DNA of 62,800 nt from an uncultured Clostridia bacterium. GTDB taxonomy: Bacteria; Bacillota; Clostridia; UBA1381. Location: assembly GCA_910585485.1 (NCBI GenBank), contig CAJUEZ010000008.1, forward strand, positions 1 through 62,800. Direction: 5' to 3'. A program made the position numbers and the translations under genes. Positions 50,369 through 60,116 of this stretch are shown piece after piece. Within the stretch, counting starts at the first letter, position 1; the number at the start of each line of letters is the position of its first letter. The notes beneath the pieces are model-generated. The model was not told the DNA's origin. It was given only the letters and a program-made list of their open reading frames with translations, and ran no database searches.

Positions 50369-52678
50369 ATGATAGAATATATAAAATTTGCCGTGTTCTT
50401 CGTGTGCGGAATATACTTTCATGATAGAATTTCGTCGTCATTTGCTTTAATTTGCTTAATCTCCCTCATTATGGTATTGACAATAAAGGCTGTTTTTAAA
50501 CATAGCTTTAATATAAAAATTTTATCTGCCGCGGTTATGTTCGTTTTGGGACTAACAGTATGTTCTTATGCGATGAGCGATAACACAAAGGATTTATCGG
50601 AATACAAGGGGAGATATGTAACGCTTACGGGGCGCGTTTCGGAAATTCCGACTGAATCAGAGGATAATATTCAGTATACCGTAGACGTGAGAAAGATAAG
50701 GCATAGGGAAGAGGAGAAAAGCGTAAAGGAAAACGTGCTCCTTACAGCGCCATCGGGATATAAATATGGCGATACGGTAACGTTCAGCGGTTTTTTAAAT
50801 GAGTTGCCTTCCAAAATGAACGAAAACGGCTTTGATTTTAACTTGTATTATAAGAGTAAAGGTATTTTCTTTAAGATTTACTCAGAGGATATTTATATAT
50901 CAGAAAACAAGATAACAGATTATTCACTGCACGCGCTCGGCATGAATATGAAAAATTTTATTTCCTATATAATAGACAATAATTATAAAGATGATTATAA
51001 CGCTATAATGAAAGCGACGCTTACAGGGAACAAGAAGGAATTTTCGGAAGATTTTAATGCTGTTCTTATAAGGACGGGAACAAGACGGTATTTTTATCCC
51101 GCATTTTTACATGTTATGCTGTTTATGTCATTGGTGACGTTTGCGTTTGGTATTTTTGCAAGAAAAAAACGAGATATAATAACAGTGTTTTTTCTTATTA
51201 TATATGCGTCAGTTAATTGTTCAAACAGCGTGTTGGTGAAACTGAGTATCATGCTCGCGTTACTGATATTTTTAAAGTACCGATTTGGTCATATATATTA
51301 TCCTGACGTGCTTGGTATGACGGCTATTATTATTGGCATATTAGACGCACCCGTGTTTTATGATTCGGGATTTATTATGTCCATGCTGTCAAGTGTGATG
51401 ATATATTACTTCTTTGACAGCGTTTATGAAAAACTGAAATTTATAAAAGTAAAATATTTTCGTCGTTTGCTGACATTAGGAATAATATGTACTGTTGGTT
51501 TAATACCTGTGGCGGCATATTTGTTCAACAGTGTGTCGTTATATTCCATAATTCTGTCGGCAATAATGATTCCATGCGTGTTTGTTATCGTGATTTTATC
51601 GCCGGTACTGCTGTTATTGCTTGCGGTTTTTCATACCGCGCCTGTAATTCATCAGGTTGTTAGCGGTATGCTGTTTATCCTGAAATATTTGCCTGTTTGG
51701 GCGGACAAGCTGAATCTTACCAATACATATGTAGCAAAGCCTGATATTTTACTTCTTATAATATATATGTTTATAATGATTGTAGCGGTAAAATATGTAA
51801 GGAATAAAAAATCTCATGCCAAAATAGCATTGTTTGTCGCGACGGCGCTCATGACTTCCGTAATTGCGGCAGAGACGGTGAGACTTAAAGATATTGATAT
51901 AACATTTGTGAATGTGGGACAGGGAGACGGAGCGATTATAAGCGCGCCGTATCGGTTTAATATATTGATAGACGGAGGCGGCGGAAACGTTTATTCAGAC
52001 TATAATCCGGGTGAAGCGGTATATTTGGAATATCTGAAAGCCGAGGGGATAACGAAAGTAGACAGTGCGTTTGTAAGTCATTATCATCAGGACCATGTGC
52101 AGGGAATTATCGCCGCAATTGAGAATATTAAAGTAAGAAATTTATTTCTGCCGGATAATATGGAAGGCAGCAAATGGCGGCAGGCTTTGGAAACAGCGGC
52201 GGCGGAAAACGGAACAACGGTTCATTATATGTCGAAAGAAACACTTATTACATATAATAACGGAATGAAAATACGAGCTATTCCTCCCGTGGGAAACACT
52301 AAATTAAGTAATGACGAAAATGACACGACGTGTGTATATCGTTTGGAATACGGTGACTTTTCTGCCGTATTTACAGGCGATATGTCCTCCTTCGCAGAGA
52401 AAAACATGATTAACGCTGACAAGATAAGCAAGGCGGACTTGTTAAAAATCGCTCATCATGGTTCAAAAACATCGACAAGCGCGGAATGGGTTGAAGCGGT
52501 CAATCCCGACTATGCAGTAATAAGCGTCGATGAGAATAATACCTACGCGCTGCCGGATGACGAGGTATTGGAAAGACTAAAAGACACTGAGATTTACAGA
52601 ACGGATTATGACGGGGATATAACTTTTTCCGCAAGAAAGAGCGGGCAAGTCAAAATAGAGACATTTAACAGGAGATAG
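50369..52678 (+). CDS. comEC: ComEC/Rec2-family DNA uptake channel protein
   Basis: 769 aa. Two N-terminal TM helices, an OB-like external domain (about 70-170), a ComEC/Competence multi-helix channel (about 230-495) and a C-terminal metallo-beta-lactamase domain (about 511-765). The last shows ITFVNVGQGDGAII, LIDGGGG, the metal motif SHYHQDHVQG and YRLEYGDFSAVFTGD. It moves single-stranded DNA across the membrane in natural competence; the MBL domain may be a nuclease. GTCGGAGGAG precedes the ATG. The holA gene follows 3 bp later, a standard Firmicutes neighbour. Confidence 0.93.
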   Translation: MIEYIKFAVFFVCGIYFHDRISSSFALICLISLIMVLTIKAVFKHSFNIKILSAAVMFVLGLTVCSYAMSDNTKDLSEYKGRYVTLTGRVSEIPTESEDNIQYTVDVRKIRHREEEKSVKENVLLTAPSGYKYGDTVTFSGFLNELPSKMNENGFDFNLYYKSKGIFFKIYSEDIYISENKITDYSLHALGMNMKNFISYIIDNNYKDDYNAIMKATLTGNKKEFSEDFNAVLIRTGTRRYFYPAFLHVMLFMSLVTFAFGIFARKKRDIITVFFLIIYASVNCSNSVLVKLSIMLALLIFLKYRFGHIYYPDVLGMTAIIIGILDAPVFYDSGFIMSMLSSVMIYYFFDSVYEKLKFIKVKYFRRLLTLGIICTVGLIPVAAYLFNSVSLYSIILSAIMIPCVFVIVILSPVLLLLLAVFHTAPVIHQVVSGMLFILKYLPVWADKLNLTNTYVAKPDILLLIIYMFIMIVAVKYVRNKKSHAKIALFVATALMTSVIAAETVRLKDIDITFVNVGQGDGAIISAPYRFNILIDGGGGNVYSDYNPGEAVYLEYLKAEGITKVDSAFVSHYHQDHVQGIIAAIENIKVRNLFLPDNMEGSKWRQALETAAAENGTTVHYMSKETLITYNNGMKIRAIPPVGNTKLSNDENDTTCVYRLEYGDFSAVFTGDMSSFAEKNMINADKISKADLLKIAHHGSKTSTSAEWVEAVNPDYAVISVDENNTYALPDDEVLERLKDTEIYRTDYDGDITFSARKSGQVKIETFNRR

Positions 52679-52681
52679 ATT

Positions 52682-53731
52682 ATGGCAGTTAAAAAGAATG
52701 AGGATTTATTAAAATTAAAGAAACAGCTAAAAGAGGGTAAGCTTTCGCCATTATACGTGTTTTACGGCGAGGAGGATTTTCTTCGTGATATGTATGTAAA
52801 GCGAGTGACAGACTGTGTGCCTGACGGCGGTTTCTCTGAATTTAATCATATTAAGCTTGACGGCGCGGACGTTTCATTTTCGGAATATGACGACGCGTGG
52901 GAGAGTTTTCCTATGATGACTGATAAAAAACTGATTCATATTAAGGACAGTGGTATTTTTTCGTCAAAACGTTCGTCAGGCGGTCCGTCTACTGAGGAAA
53001 AGAAGGAATTTTGGCTTGAAAAGTTTAAGCGTATTTCAGATGATACCGTGGTGATTTTTGATGAGGCAAGCGTGGATAAAAGAAGCGCGCTGTATAAAGC
53101 GGCTGTAAAGGCGGGAGTGGCTGTTGAATTTAGCTATATGAGCGACGCGGACCTTGTCACATGGGTAGTTAAGCAATGTCTTAACGCAAAAAAACGTATG
53201 AGTAAAGAAAACGCGTATTATCTTATAACTTTGTGCGATCCGGGACTCAATAACATAAATAATGAACTTAATAAACTACTGGATTTTTGTGATGAGGAGA
53301 TTTATAAGAGTGATATTGACAGAGTTGTTTCAAAGTCTATGCAGGTAATAGTATTTGAATTAACAGACGCGATTATGACGGGGAATACAACTAAGGCGAT
53401 GTCAACATTGTCAAATTTAAAAACAGTGCGTGAAAATGCCTTTACGCTTTTGTATCTGATGTTTGCGAGTTTTGAAAAAATGCTGCACGCTAAACTTATG
53501 CGGGGCGCGTCTCAGAGTGAAATCGCGGTTGAACTGGGGGTTTCGCCGTATATCGCGAGAAAGTATATAGACGGCGCGCGCGGATTTGATGAGGACACTC
53601 TTACATGGATGGTAAGACGCGTAGCGGAAATTGATCTTGATATTAAAGAGGGACGCGTCATGGATTGGGCGGCATTAGAGCAGTATGTTATGGAATGTAT
53701 CTATAAAAGCGGCAAACAAACAACGATTTGA
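52682..53731 (+). CDS. holA: DNA polymerase III subunit delta
   Basis: 349 aa, family length. The clamp-loader AAA-like N-terminus (LSPLYVFYGEEDFLRDMYVKR) has no full P-loop, as expected of delta. Conserved helices (ELNKLLDFCDEEIYKSDID; LTDAIMTGNTTKAMSTLSNL) and the C-terminal oligomerisation domain (LGVSPYIARKYIDGARGF) follow. It opens the beta clamp during replication. It is directly behind comEC; rpsT, often next, is absent. Confidence 0.94.
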   Translation: MAVKKNEDLLKLKKQLKEGKLSPLYVFYGEEDFLRDMYVKRVTDCVPDGGFSEFNHIKLDGADVSFSEYDDAWESFPMMTDKKLIHIKDSGIFSSKRSSGGPSTEEKKEFWLEKFKRISDDTVVIFDEASVDKRSALYKAAVKAGVAVEFSYMSDADLVTWVVKQCLNAKKRMSKENAYYLITLCDPGLNNINNELNKLLDFCDEEIYKSDIDRVVSKSMQVIVFELTDAIMTGNTTKAMSTLSNLKTVRENAFTLLYLMFASFEKMLHAKLMRGASQSEIAVELGVSPYIARKYIDGARGFDEDTLTWMVRRVAEIDLDIKEGRVMDWAALEQYVMECIYKSGKQTTI

Positions 53732-53774
53732 AAAATAAAGCAAAAATAAAATAAATATAAAAGGAGAAAGAATT

Positions 53775-56700
53775 ATGAAAAAAAGACTGATTGCAGCGCT
53801 TTCCGCGCTTGCAATGACAATCACGGCATTGCCGATGGTAAGCTTAGCGGCGAATACAGAACCAAAGCCGATTTTACGCTACACATTTGACAATGCAAAC
53901 GCGCTTACAGATGAAAACGGCAAAAATGAACTTAAACTAAGCGGCGGCGCAAGCGTTACCGAGGACGGCAACGCGGGCAAAGGACTGCTTTTGGACGGCG
54001 CTGACGGCTACGCGCTTTTGCCGGAAAACATTTTATCAGACAGCATGACCATTACCGCGTGGGTCAAGCTTAATAAGCTTACTACATGGGGGCGCGTGTT
54101 TGATTTCGGCACGGACTCAAATAATAACTTTTTCTTTGCGCCCTATAGCGGCGGCGCGGCAAGAGTTGAAATGAAGTCGCCTTCGGGCGCGGACACAATG
54201 GACGCGCAGCAGGAAACTGTAAGAGACGATTGGGTACATTATGCCGTGACTGTGGATAACGGAACAGTTTCCTACTATAGAAACGGTCGGCTTATAAAGT
54301 CAAAATCGGGCGTTCAGGCTCTTTCCAATATTAAAAACGAGCTTAACTACATAGGTAAGTCGCATTATGACGGAGACGCGTATTTATCGGCTGTTGTGGA
54401 TGACTTTTGTATGTATGATACTGCGCTTGACCGCAATGATGTATGCAGCGTAATGGCCGAGGGCAAAATAAAACCCGAAAGACTTCTTGACAGCTATGCG
54501 ATTGAAGACATGCAGATTATAACGGGCGATAAAATTGAATTGCCGAAAATCGGCGTACTTACATGGGTTGATAAATATAATTCTGGGCTTATCGACACCG
54601 AAACAGGCGCGGTAACGCATAAAAATAAAACCGAACAGGTAACTCTTGCGGCAGAAGTTGACGGAGTTTCCAAATTATACACCGTCTATATTACAGGCAC
54701 GGACGAGAACCCGTACACTGTAAATATTGACGCGTCAGACCGCTCAAAAAAGATTTCCGACACAATGTGGGGACTGTTTTTTGAGGACATAAATTCATCA
54801 GCAGACGGCGGACTGTACGCGGAAATGGTACAAAACCGCTCCTTTGAAATGAACGACCCGCTGTATTCGTGGAAAATTTTAAGCCAGCATTCCAAGGTGC
54901 AAAGCATCGGAGGAATGAACGAAAATAATCCGCATTATATGGCGCTCATTCCAAATGAAACTATTGAAAATGACGGTTATATGGGCATGAGCATAGAGGC
55001 AGGAGAAAAATATAACTTTTCTATGTATGTTATGTCGGGTAATTCAACGGGTGAATTTGAAGTTTCGCTCGGCGGAGATACAATAATAGTAAAAAGCGAA
55101 AATGCAGAGGACGGAATATGGGAAAAAGTTGAAGGTGTTCTTATGCCTAAAGAAACAACGGATAAGGCTGTTTTAAGGATTAAAAATGTCGGAGAGCCGT
55201 GTTCATATATTGATGTCGTTTCGCTTATCCCTGAGGACACCTACAAGGGTCACGGACTGCGCAAGGAGTTAATGGAAAAGTTAGAGGAAATGCACCCGTC
55301 ATTCTTACGTTTCCCAGGCGGCTGCGCTGTTGAGGGACGCACCATGGACGAGGCTTGGAACTGGAAGGACACCATAGGCGACGTCAGCGAGCGCAAAGAA
55401 ATGATAAACATCTGGGATACGGACGGTACATATAAAATGACCTACGGACTGGGCTTTTACGAGTATTTTCAGATGTGCGAGGATCTCGGTATGGAGCCTG
55501 TGCCGATTTTAAATTGCGGTATGGCATGTCAGGTACGCAGCGGCAGCGCAACAGACGAGGAATACCTTGTACCCATGGACGAATTGCAGCCTTATATTGA
55601 CGATGCGCTCGATTTAATCGCGTTCGCAAACGGCACTGATGAAAGCAATCCGTGGACGAAAAAGCGTATTGAAATGGGACATAAAGAACCGTTTAATATG
55701 AAGTATATCGGTATCGGCAACGAGCAGTACGGCGAGATTTATTTTGAGCGTTATAATGAGTTTGCAAAGCAGATACACGAAAAGTATCCCGATATAAATC
55801 TTGTTACAACATCGGGCACAGCGTCAAGCGGAACAGGCAACGACCTTGCGTGGAACTGGGCGAATAGTAATCAGGAATTAGCCGACCTTATGGACGAGCA
55901 CTATTACGAAAACCCCGACTGGTTCAGACAGCACGCTTACCGCTATGATAACTATCGTCGCGACACAAATACAAAGGTATTCCTGGGCGAGTACGCATCA
56001 AAGGGAAACACGTGGTATAATGCGCTTTCGGAAGCGGCATTTATGACAGGTTTGGAGCGCAACGCGGACGTTGTAAAAATGGCAAGCTACGCGCCGATGT
56101 TTGCAAAGTATGGCAATGTGCAGTGGGCGGCGGCAAATATGATTTGGTTTAATAACGATGATTATGTGCTGACCCCGAATTATTATGTGCAGTCGCTGTT
56201 TTCAAATAACCGCGGCGATTATTCGTTCACGACAGACGTTAAAATGAACGGCATTGAAAAAGATGGCACGCTCCGCGGAGGTGTTGTGCTTGGCTCATGG
56301 GGTACGCATAATGAGTTTAAGGACATATCCGTTCGTCAGGGTGAAACCGAAATTAAACTCAACCCTGAATATGAGGGTTGGCATATAGGAAATGGCGACT
56401 GGTCAGTAAATGAAGAAGACGCGTTTGTGCAGTCGTCAGATTCAACCGGTTCAACCTCGTGGTTTGAGATGGAAAATGATTCAAATTATACCGTTACATT
56501 AAAAGCAAAAAAGACAGCAGGCGGCGAGGGATTTCAAGTAGGTGTTGCCGCTGAGGACGGACAAAATTACTATAGAGTAAATATCGGCGGTTGGGGCAAC
56601 ACAACGGCAAAGGTGCAGCGTATTGTAAACGGTGTCAGCGCAGAAACGGGTAATGTTGCCGAGCAGTCGTATGTGGGCAATGTTCATATCAATGACAATG

Positions 56701-57668
56701 AGTGGTATGATGTAAAAGTAGAAGTGAGTGATTATGAGATAAAAGCGTATTTGAACGGGGAATTTATCTGCTCATACGTTAAACCGCAGGAATGCGGTCC
56801 CGTGTACGCGTCAAGCGTGTACAAATCTACAACAGGCGAGATTATCGTTAAGGTTGTAAACACGCTCGGCGGTGACACGAACGTGGGAATAAACGTAAAC
56901 GGCGCGAATGTTTCGGACAGTATAGCAGAGGTAACGCTTATGTCGGGCGATACAAGCTTAGAAAACAGTCTTGAAAATAAAAATGCTATTGTGCCGAAAA
57001 ACAGTGAAATCACAAACGCTTCAAATGAGTTTACATATAACGCTCCCGCAAATTCACTGAGCGTAATCACGCTTAAAACTGACGGAAGAATAAACAAACC
57101 GAACACAGCGTATGTTTCAGGCTATACAGACGGCACATTCAGACCCGACAACACAATTACCCGCGCGGAAGCGGCGGCGATTATTGCAAGTCTTCAATCG
57201 GATTTTGACGAAAACAAGACCTATAAAAATAAATTCAGTGATATATCGTCCGATAAGTGGTACGCAAAGTATATTAATTTCACAGCGGAGAATGGCTATA
57301 TTACAGGCTATGAGGACGGCACGTTCAAGCCTGAAAATACAATCACACGAGCTGAGATGGCAGTGATTATCGGTAAGTATCTTGATATAAACGGTAACAG
57401 CAAAAAGACAAGCTTTTCAGATGTGCCGCCAAGCCATTTTGCGTCAGGATATATTCAGGAATTATATATGAAAAATATACTCAGCGGTTATGACGCACAT
57501 ATTTTCAAGCCGGATAATACAATCACCCGCGCGGAAGCGGTAACAATGATAAATAAAGCATTGGGACGCGAGGCGGACAACATACAGACGGAAGAAAATC
57601 CGTTTAATGATGTATCGCCGTCACACTGGGCGTATAATCAGATACTTGCAGCTGTAATGGGATATTAA
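53775..57668 (+). CDS. SLH-anchored GH51 alpha-L-arabinofuranosidase
   Basis: 1,297 aa, a large multidomain surface enzyme. A signal peptide (MKKRLIAALSALAMTITALP) precedes a LamG/concanavalin-type carbohydrate-binding domain (about 35-230: SMTITAWVKLNKLTTWGRVF). The GH51 catalytic module follows (about 320-870: MWGLFFEDINSSADGGLYAE, the acid/base Glu in IGIGNEQYGEIYFERY near 650, nucleophile Glu in VFLGEYASKGN near 738). A second carbohydrate-binding-like domain follows (about 870-1,000), then a linker and three C-terminal SLH repeats (1,110-1,297). It releases arabinose from arabinan or arabinoxylan at the cell surface. A ribosome binding site AAAGGAG precedes the ATG. Confidence 0.95.
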   Translation: MKKRLIAALSALAMTITALPMVSLAANTEPKPILRYTFDNANALTDENGKNELKLSGGASVTEDGNAGKGLLLDGADGYALLPENILSDSMTITAWVKLNKLTTWGRVFDFGTDSNNNFFFAPYSGGAARVEMKSPSGADTMDAQQETVRDDWVHYAVTVDNGTVSYYRNGRLIKSKSGVQALSNIKNELNYIGKSHYDGDAYLSAVVDDFCMYDTALDRNDVCSVMAEGKIKPERLLDSYAIEDMQIITGDKIELPKIGVLTWVDKYNSGLIDTETGAVTHKNKTEQVTLAAEVDGVSKLYTVYITGTDENPYTVNIDASDRSKKISDTMWGLFFEDINSSADGGLYAEMVQNRSFEMNDPLYSWKILSQHSKVQSIGGMNENNPHYMALIPNETIENDGYMGMSIEAGEKYNFSMYVMSGNSTGEFEVSLGGDTIIVKSENAEDGIWEKVEGVLMPKETTDKAVLRIKNVGEPCSYIDVVSLIPEDTYKGHGLRKELMEKLEEMHPSFLRFPGGCAVEGRTMDEAWNWKDTIGDVSERKEMINIWDTDGTYKMTYGLGFYEYFQMCEDLGMEPVPILNCGMACQVRSGSATDEEYLVPMDELQPYIDDALDLIAFANGTDESNPWTKKRIEMGHKEPFNMKYIGIGNEQYGEIYFERYNEFAKQIHEKYPDINLVTTSGTASSGTGNDLAWNWANSNQELADLMDEHYYENPDWFRQHAYRYDNYRRDTNTKVFLGEYASKGNTWYNALSEAAFMTGLERNADVVKMASYAPMFAKYGNVQWAAANMIWFNNDDYVLTPNYYVQSLFSNNRGDYSFTTDVKMNGIEKDGTLRGGVVLGSWGTHNEFKDISVRQGETEIKLNPEYEGWHIGNGDWSVNEEDAFVQSSDSTGSTSWFEMENDSNYTVTLKAKKTAGGEGFQVGVAAEDGQNYYRVNIGGWGNTTAKVQRIVNGVSAETGNVAEQSYVGNVHINDNEWYDVKVEVSDYEIKAYLNGEFICSYVKPQECGPVYASSVYKSTTGEIIVKVVNTLGGDTNVGINVNGANVSDSIAEVTLMSGDTSLENSLENKNAIVPKNSEITNASNEFTYNAPANSLSVITLKTDGRINKPNTAYVSGYTDGTFRPDNTITRAEAAAIIASLQSDFDENKTYKNKFSDISSDKWYAKYINFTAENGYITGYEDGTFKPENTITRAEMAVIIGKYLDINGNSKKTSFSDVPPSHFASGYIQELYMKNILSGYDAHIFKPDNTITRAEAVTMINKALGREADNIQTEENPFNDVSPSHWAYNQILAAVMGY

Positions 57669-57778
57669 GCGCCTTCCCATAAGGGGGGAGCCTTTCGGGC
57701 TGTCGAGGACGCCGGCGCCTACACGCCCTATTTTAAAATGATATTGTCGGGGACGGTGTCCCCGACGTCCCGCTTAAA
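57669..57778. repeat. GC-rich intergenic repeat with strong hairpin
   Basis: Higher G+C than the flanking genes. It contains GTCGGGGAC/GTCCCCGAC (about 57,747-57,768) with a 3-nt loop and GGACGCCGGCGCC (about 57,708-57,720). There is no T run, so it is more like a dispersed repeat or REP-type element than a simple terminator. Confidence 0.5.
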
Positions 57779-57823
57779 ATGCATATAAACAACAATTTAC
57801 AAACAAATCAAAGGAGAAAAACA

Positions 57824-58681
57824 ATGAAACGAAGTGAAATAAACATACGTGACCCGTTCATACTGCCGTACAATGGCAAATACTACCTCTACGGCTCGCG
57901 CGGCAGCGAAGTGTGGGGTGACAGTGCGACAGGTCTTGACGTATACGTAAGCGAGGACTTGGAAAACTGGTCTGAGCCGAAGGAGATATTTACCCGAACA
58001 CCCGATTTTTGGGCAGACAGACATTACTGGGCGCCTGAGGTGTACGAGTATAACGGCGCGTTTTATATGTTTGCGTCTTTTAAATCGGCGGACAGATGTC
58101 GAGGTACTATGGTACTGCGCGCTGAAAAGCCTGACAGCGAGTTTATCGTTTGGAGCGAGGGAACAATAACCCCGTCCGATTGGGAGGCGCTTGACGGTAC
58201 GCTCTATATTTCAAAGGACGGCACACCGTATATGATTTTCTGCCATGAGTGGGTGCAGGTACAGGACGGAGAGATGTGCGCCGTTCGTATGAGCTCCGAT
58301 TTAAAGCGCGCTGTCGGCGAGCCGTTTACGCTGTTTCACGCAAGCGAGGCAAACTGGATTGTTGAGGGACGCGAGGGTATTTATATAACTGACGGACCTT
58401 ATCCCTACAGATGCGCGGACGGAACGCTCCTTCTGCTTTGGTCAAGTATGGGAAAAGAGGGTTACACGGAGGCGATTGCCGTATCCGATAACGGAGATAT
58501 TGACGGTAACTGGATTCAGCGTGATGAGTTGCTGTTTAAAAAGGACGGCGGTCATGGAATGATTTTTAAAACTTTTGACAACAAGCTGTTACTGCTTCTG
58601 CATTCACCTAACAAAAACCCGCTTGAGCGTCCGACGTATTTTGAATTGAGCGAGGAAAATGGTATGCTGCATGTAATGTAA
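57824..58681 (+). CDS. GH43-family glycoside hydrolase (arabinosidase/xylosidase type)
   Basis: 285 aa. A five-bladed beta-propeller enzyme: INIRDPFILPYNGKYYLYGS holds the catalytic base Asp; HYWAPEVYEYNGAFYMFASF and WEALDGTLYISKDGTPYMIF (acid/pKa residues) follow; SANWIVEGREG-type and DGPYPYRCADGTLLLLWSS segments complete it. No signal peptide, so it works inside the cell, probably on oligosaccharides released by the GH51 enzyme just upstream. AAAGGAG selects ATG 57,824. Confidence 0.9.
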   Translation: MKRSEINIRDPFILPYNGKYYLYGSRGSEVWGDSATGLDVYVSEDLENWSEPKEIFTRTPDFWADRHYWAPEVYEYNGAFYMFASFKSADRCRGTMVLRAEKPDSEFIVWSEGTITPSDWEALDGTLYISKDGTPYMIFCHEWVQVQDGEMCAVRMSSDLKRAVGEPFTLFHASEANWIVEGREGIYITDGPYPYRCADGTLLLLWSSMGKEGYTEAIAVSDNGDIDGNWIQRDELLFKKDGGHGMIFKTFDNKLLLLLHSPNKNPLERPTYFELSEENGMLHVM

Positions 58682-58695
58682 ATTTTGTTAAATAG

Positions 58696-58724
58696 TTTAC
58701 TTTTTGTTTGCTTTATTGTATAAT
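58696..58724 (+). promoter_or_regulatory. promoter of glmM
   Basis: TTTACT (58,696-58,701) and TATAAT (58,719-58,724) with a 17-bp spacer. Confidence 0.6.
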
Positions 58725-58762
58725 ATGTATAATAAGGTATTGAATTCAGGAGGAAAAGATAA

Positions 58763-60112
58763 ATGGGAAAGCTATTTGGTACAGACGGAATAAGGGGAAT
58801 TGCGAATCAGGATTTAACGGCGGAACTGGCATTTAAGACAGGTCAGAGCGGGGCATATGTGCTTACAAAGCACAGCTCAAAAAGACCGAGAATACTTATC
58901 GGCAAAGATACGAGAAAATCGGGCGATATGCTTGAAGCGGCTCTTACTGCGGGACTTTGCTCAATGGGCGCGAAGGTTATTCCGCTTGGTATCGTGCCAA
59001 CACCTGCCGTAGCGTATCTGACAAGGTATTATAAGGCTGATGCCGGTGTGGTTATAAGCGCGTCGCATAACCCGTGCGAGTATAACGGTATTAAGTTTTT
59101 TAACGGTGATGGTTATAAGCTTTCTGACGCTATTGAAGATGAAATAGAAAGCTATATTTTGGGCGAAAAAACAATCGACTCACTTCCGACACACGGAAAA
59201 GTCGGCTATGTAAGCGCGAATCACAACGCGGTAGAGGATTATGTAGCGTTTGCGGTTAATACTATTGACTGCCGTCTTGACGGATTAAAGGTTGCTGTTG
59301 ACTGCGCGAACGGTGCAAGCTATGAGACGGCTTTTAAAGCTCTGAATAAGCTTGGCGCAAATGTGGAAGCGATACATAACACTCCCGACGGTGTCAATAT
59401 AAATCACATGTGCGGTTCAACTCATATGGCAAGTTTGCAGGCATATGTTACTTCCATTGGCGCGGACATAGGTATCGCTTTTGACGGTGACGCGGACAGA
59501 ATGCTTGCTGTTGATGAAAACGGTAACTTGATTGACGGTGATCAGATTATGGCGGCTTGCGCTAAATTTATGCGTGATAACGGTTCGCTTAAGCAGAATA
59601 CGCTTGTTGCCACAGTTATGAGTAATCTTGGATTGTTTATAGCAGGCGAAAAGCTTGGAATAAATATTCCGCGCACAAAAGTGGGTGACCGTTATGTGCT
59701 TGAGGAGATGCTGAAAAACGGATATAATATCGGCGGTGAACAGTCAGGACATATAATATTCCTTGACCATAACACAACGGGAGACGGACTTGTCAGCGCG
59801 CTTCAATTTTTGGCAGTGCTGAAAAAGACAGGACTTCGCGCTTCGGAGGCGGCGGGTATTGTTAAGGTAATGCCACAGGTACTTAAAAACGCTGCAGTAA
59901 AGCTTGAAAATAAGAACACTTATATGGAAAATGAGGAAATTGCGGCGGCATGCAAGGCTCTTGAAGATGAGTTTGCGGGCGAGGGAAGAGTACTTATCCG
60001 CCCGTCCGGAACAGAGCCTTTGGTACGTGTTATGATTGAGGGTAAGGACGTTGAATATATAACTAAAAAAGCTGAGGAATTGGCTATTTTGATTGAAAAA
60101 ATCTTGGGGTGA
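58763..60112 (+). CDS. glmM: phosphoglucosamine mutase
   Basis: Converts glucosamine-6-phosphate to glucosamine-1-phosphate for UDP-GlcNAc and cell wall. 449 aa, family length. The start GKLFGTDGIRGIAN, the active-site phosphoserine loop VISASHNPCEYNGIKFF (Ser about residue 100), the metal loop AFDGDADRML, the sugar-binding GGEQSGHII and the phosphate-binding RPSGTEPLVRVM are all present. CAGGAGG precedes the ATG. Confidence 0.97.
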   Translation: MGKLFGTDGIRGIANQDLTAELAFKTGQSGAYVLTKHSSKRPRILIGKDTRKSGDMLEAALTAGLCSMGAKVIPLGIVPTPAVAYLTRYYKADAGVVISASHNPCEYNGIKFFNGDGYKLSDAIEDEIESYILGEKTIDSLPTHGKVGYVSANHNAVEDYVAFAVNTIDCRLDGLKVAVDCANGASYETAFKALNKLGANVEAIHNTPDGVNINHMCGSTHMASLQAYVTSIGADIGIAFDGDADRMLAVDENGNLIDGDQIMAACAKFMRDNGSLKQNTLVATVMSNLGLFIAGEKLGINIPRTKVGDRYVLEEMLKNGYNIGGEQSGHIIFLDHNTTGDGLVSALQFLAVLKKTGLRASEAAGIVKVMPQVLKNAAVKLENKNTYMENEEIAAACKALEDEFAGEGRVLIRPSGTEPLVRVMIEGKDVEYITKKAEELAILIEKILG

Positions 60113-60116
60113 TATT

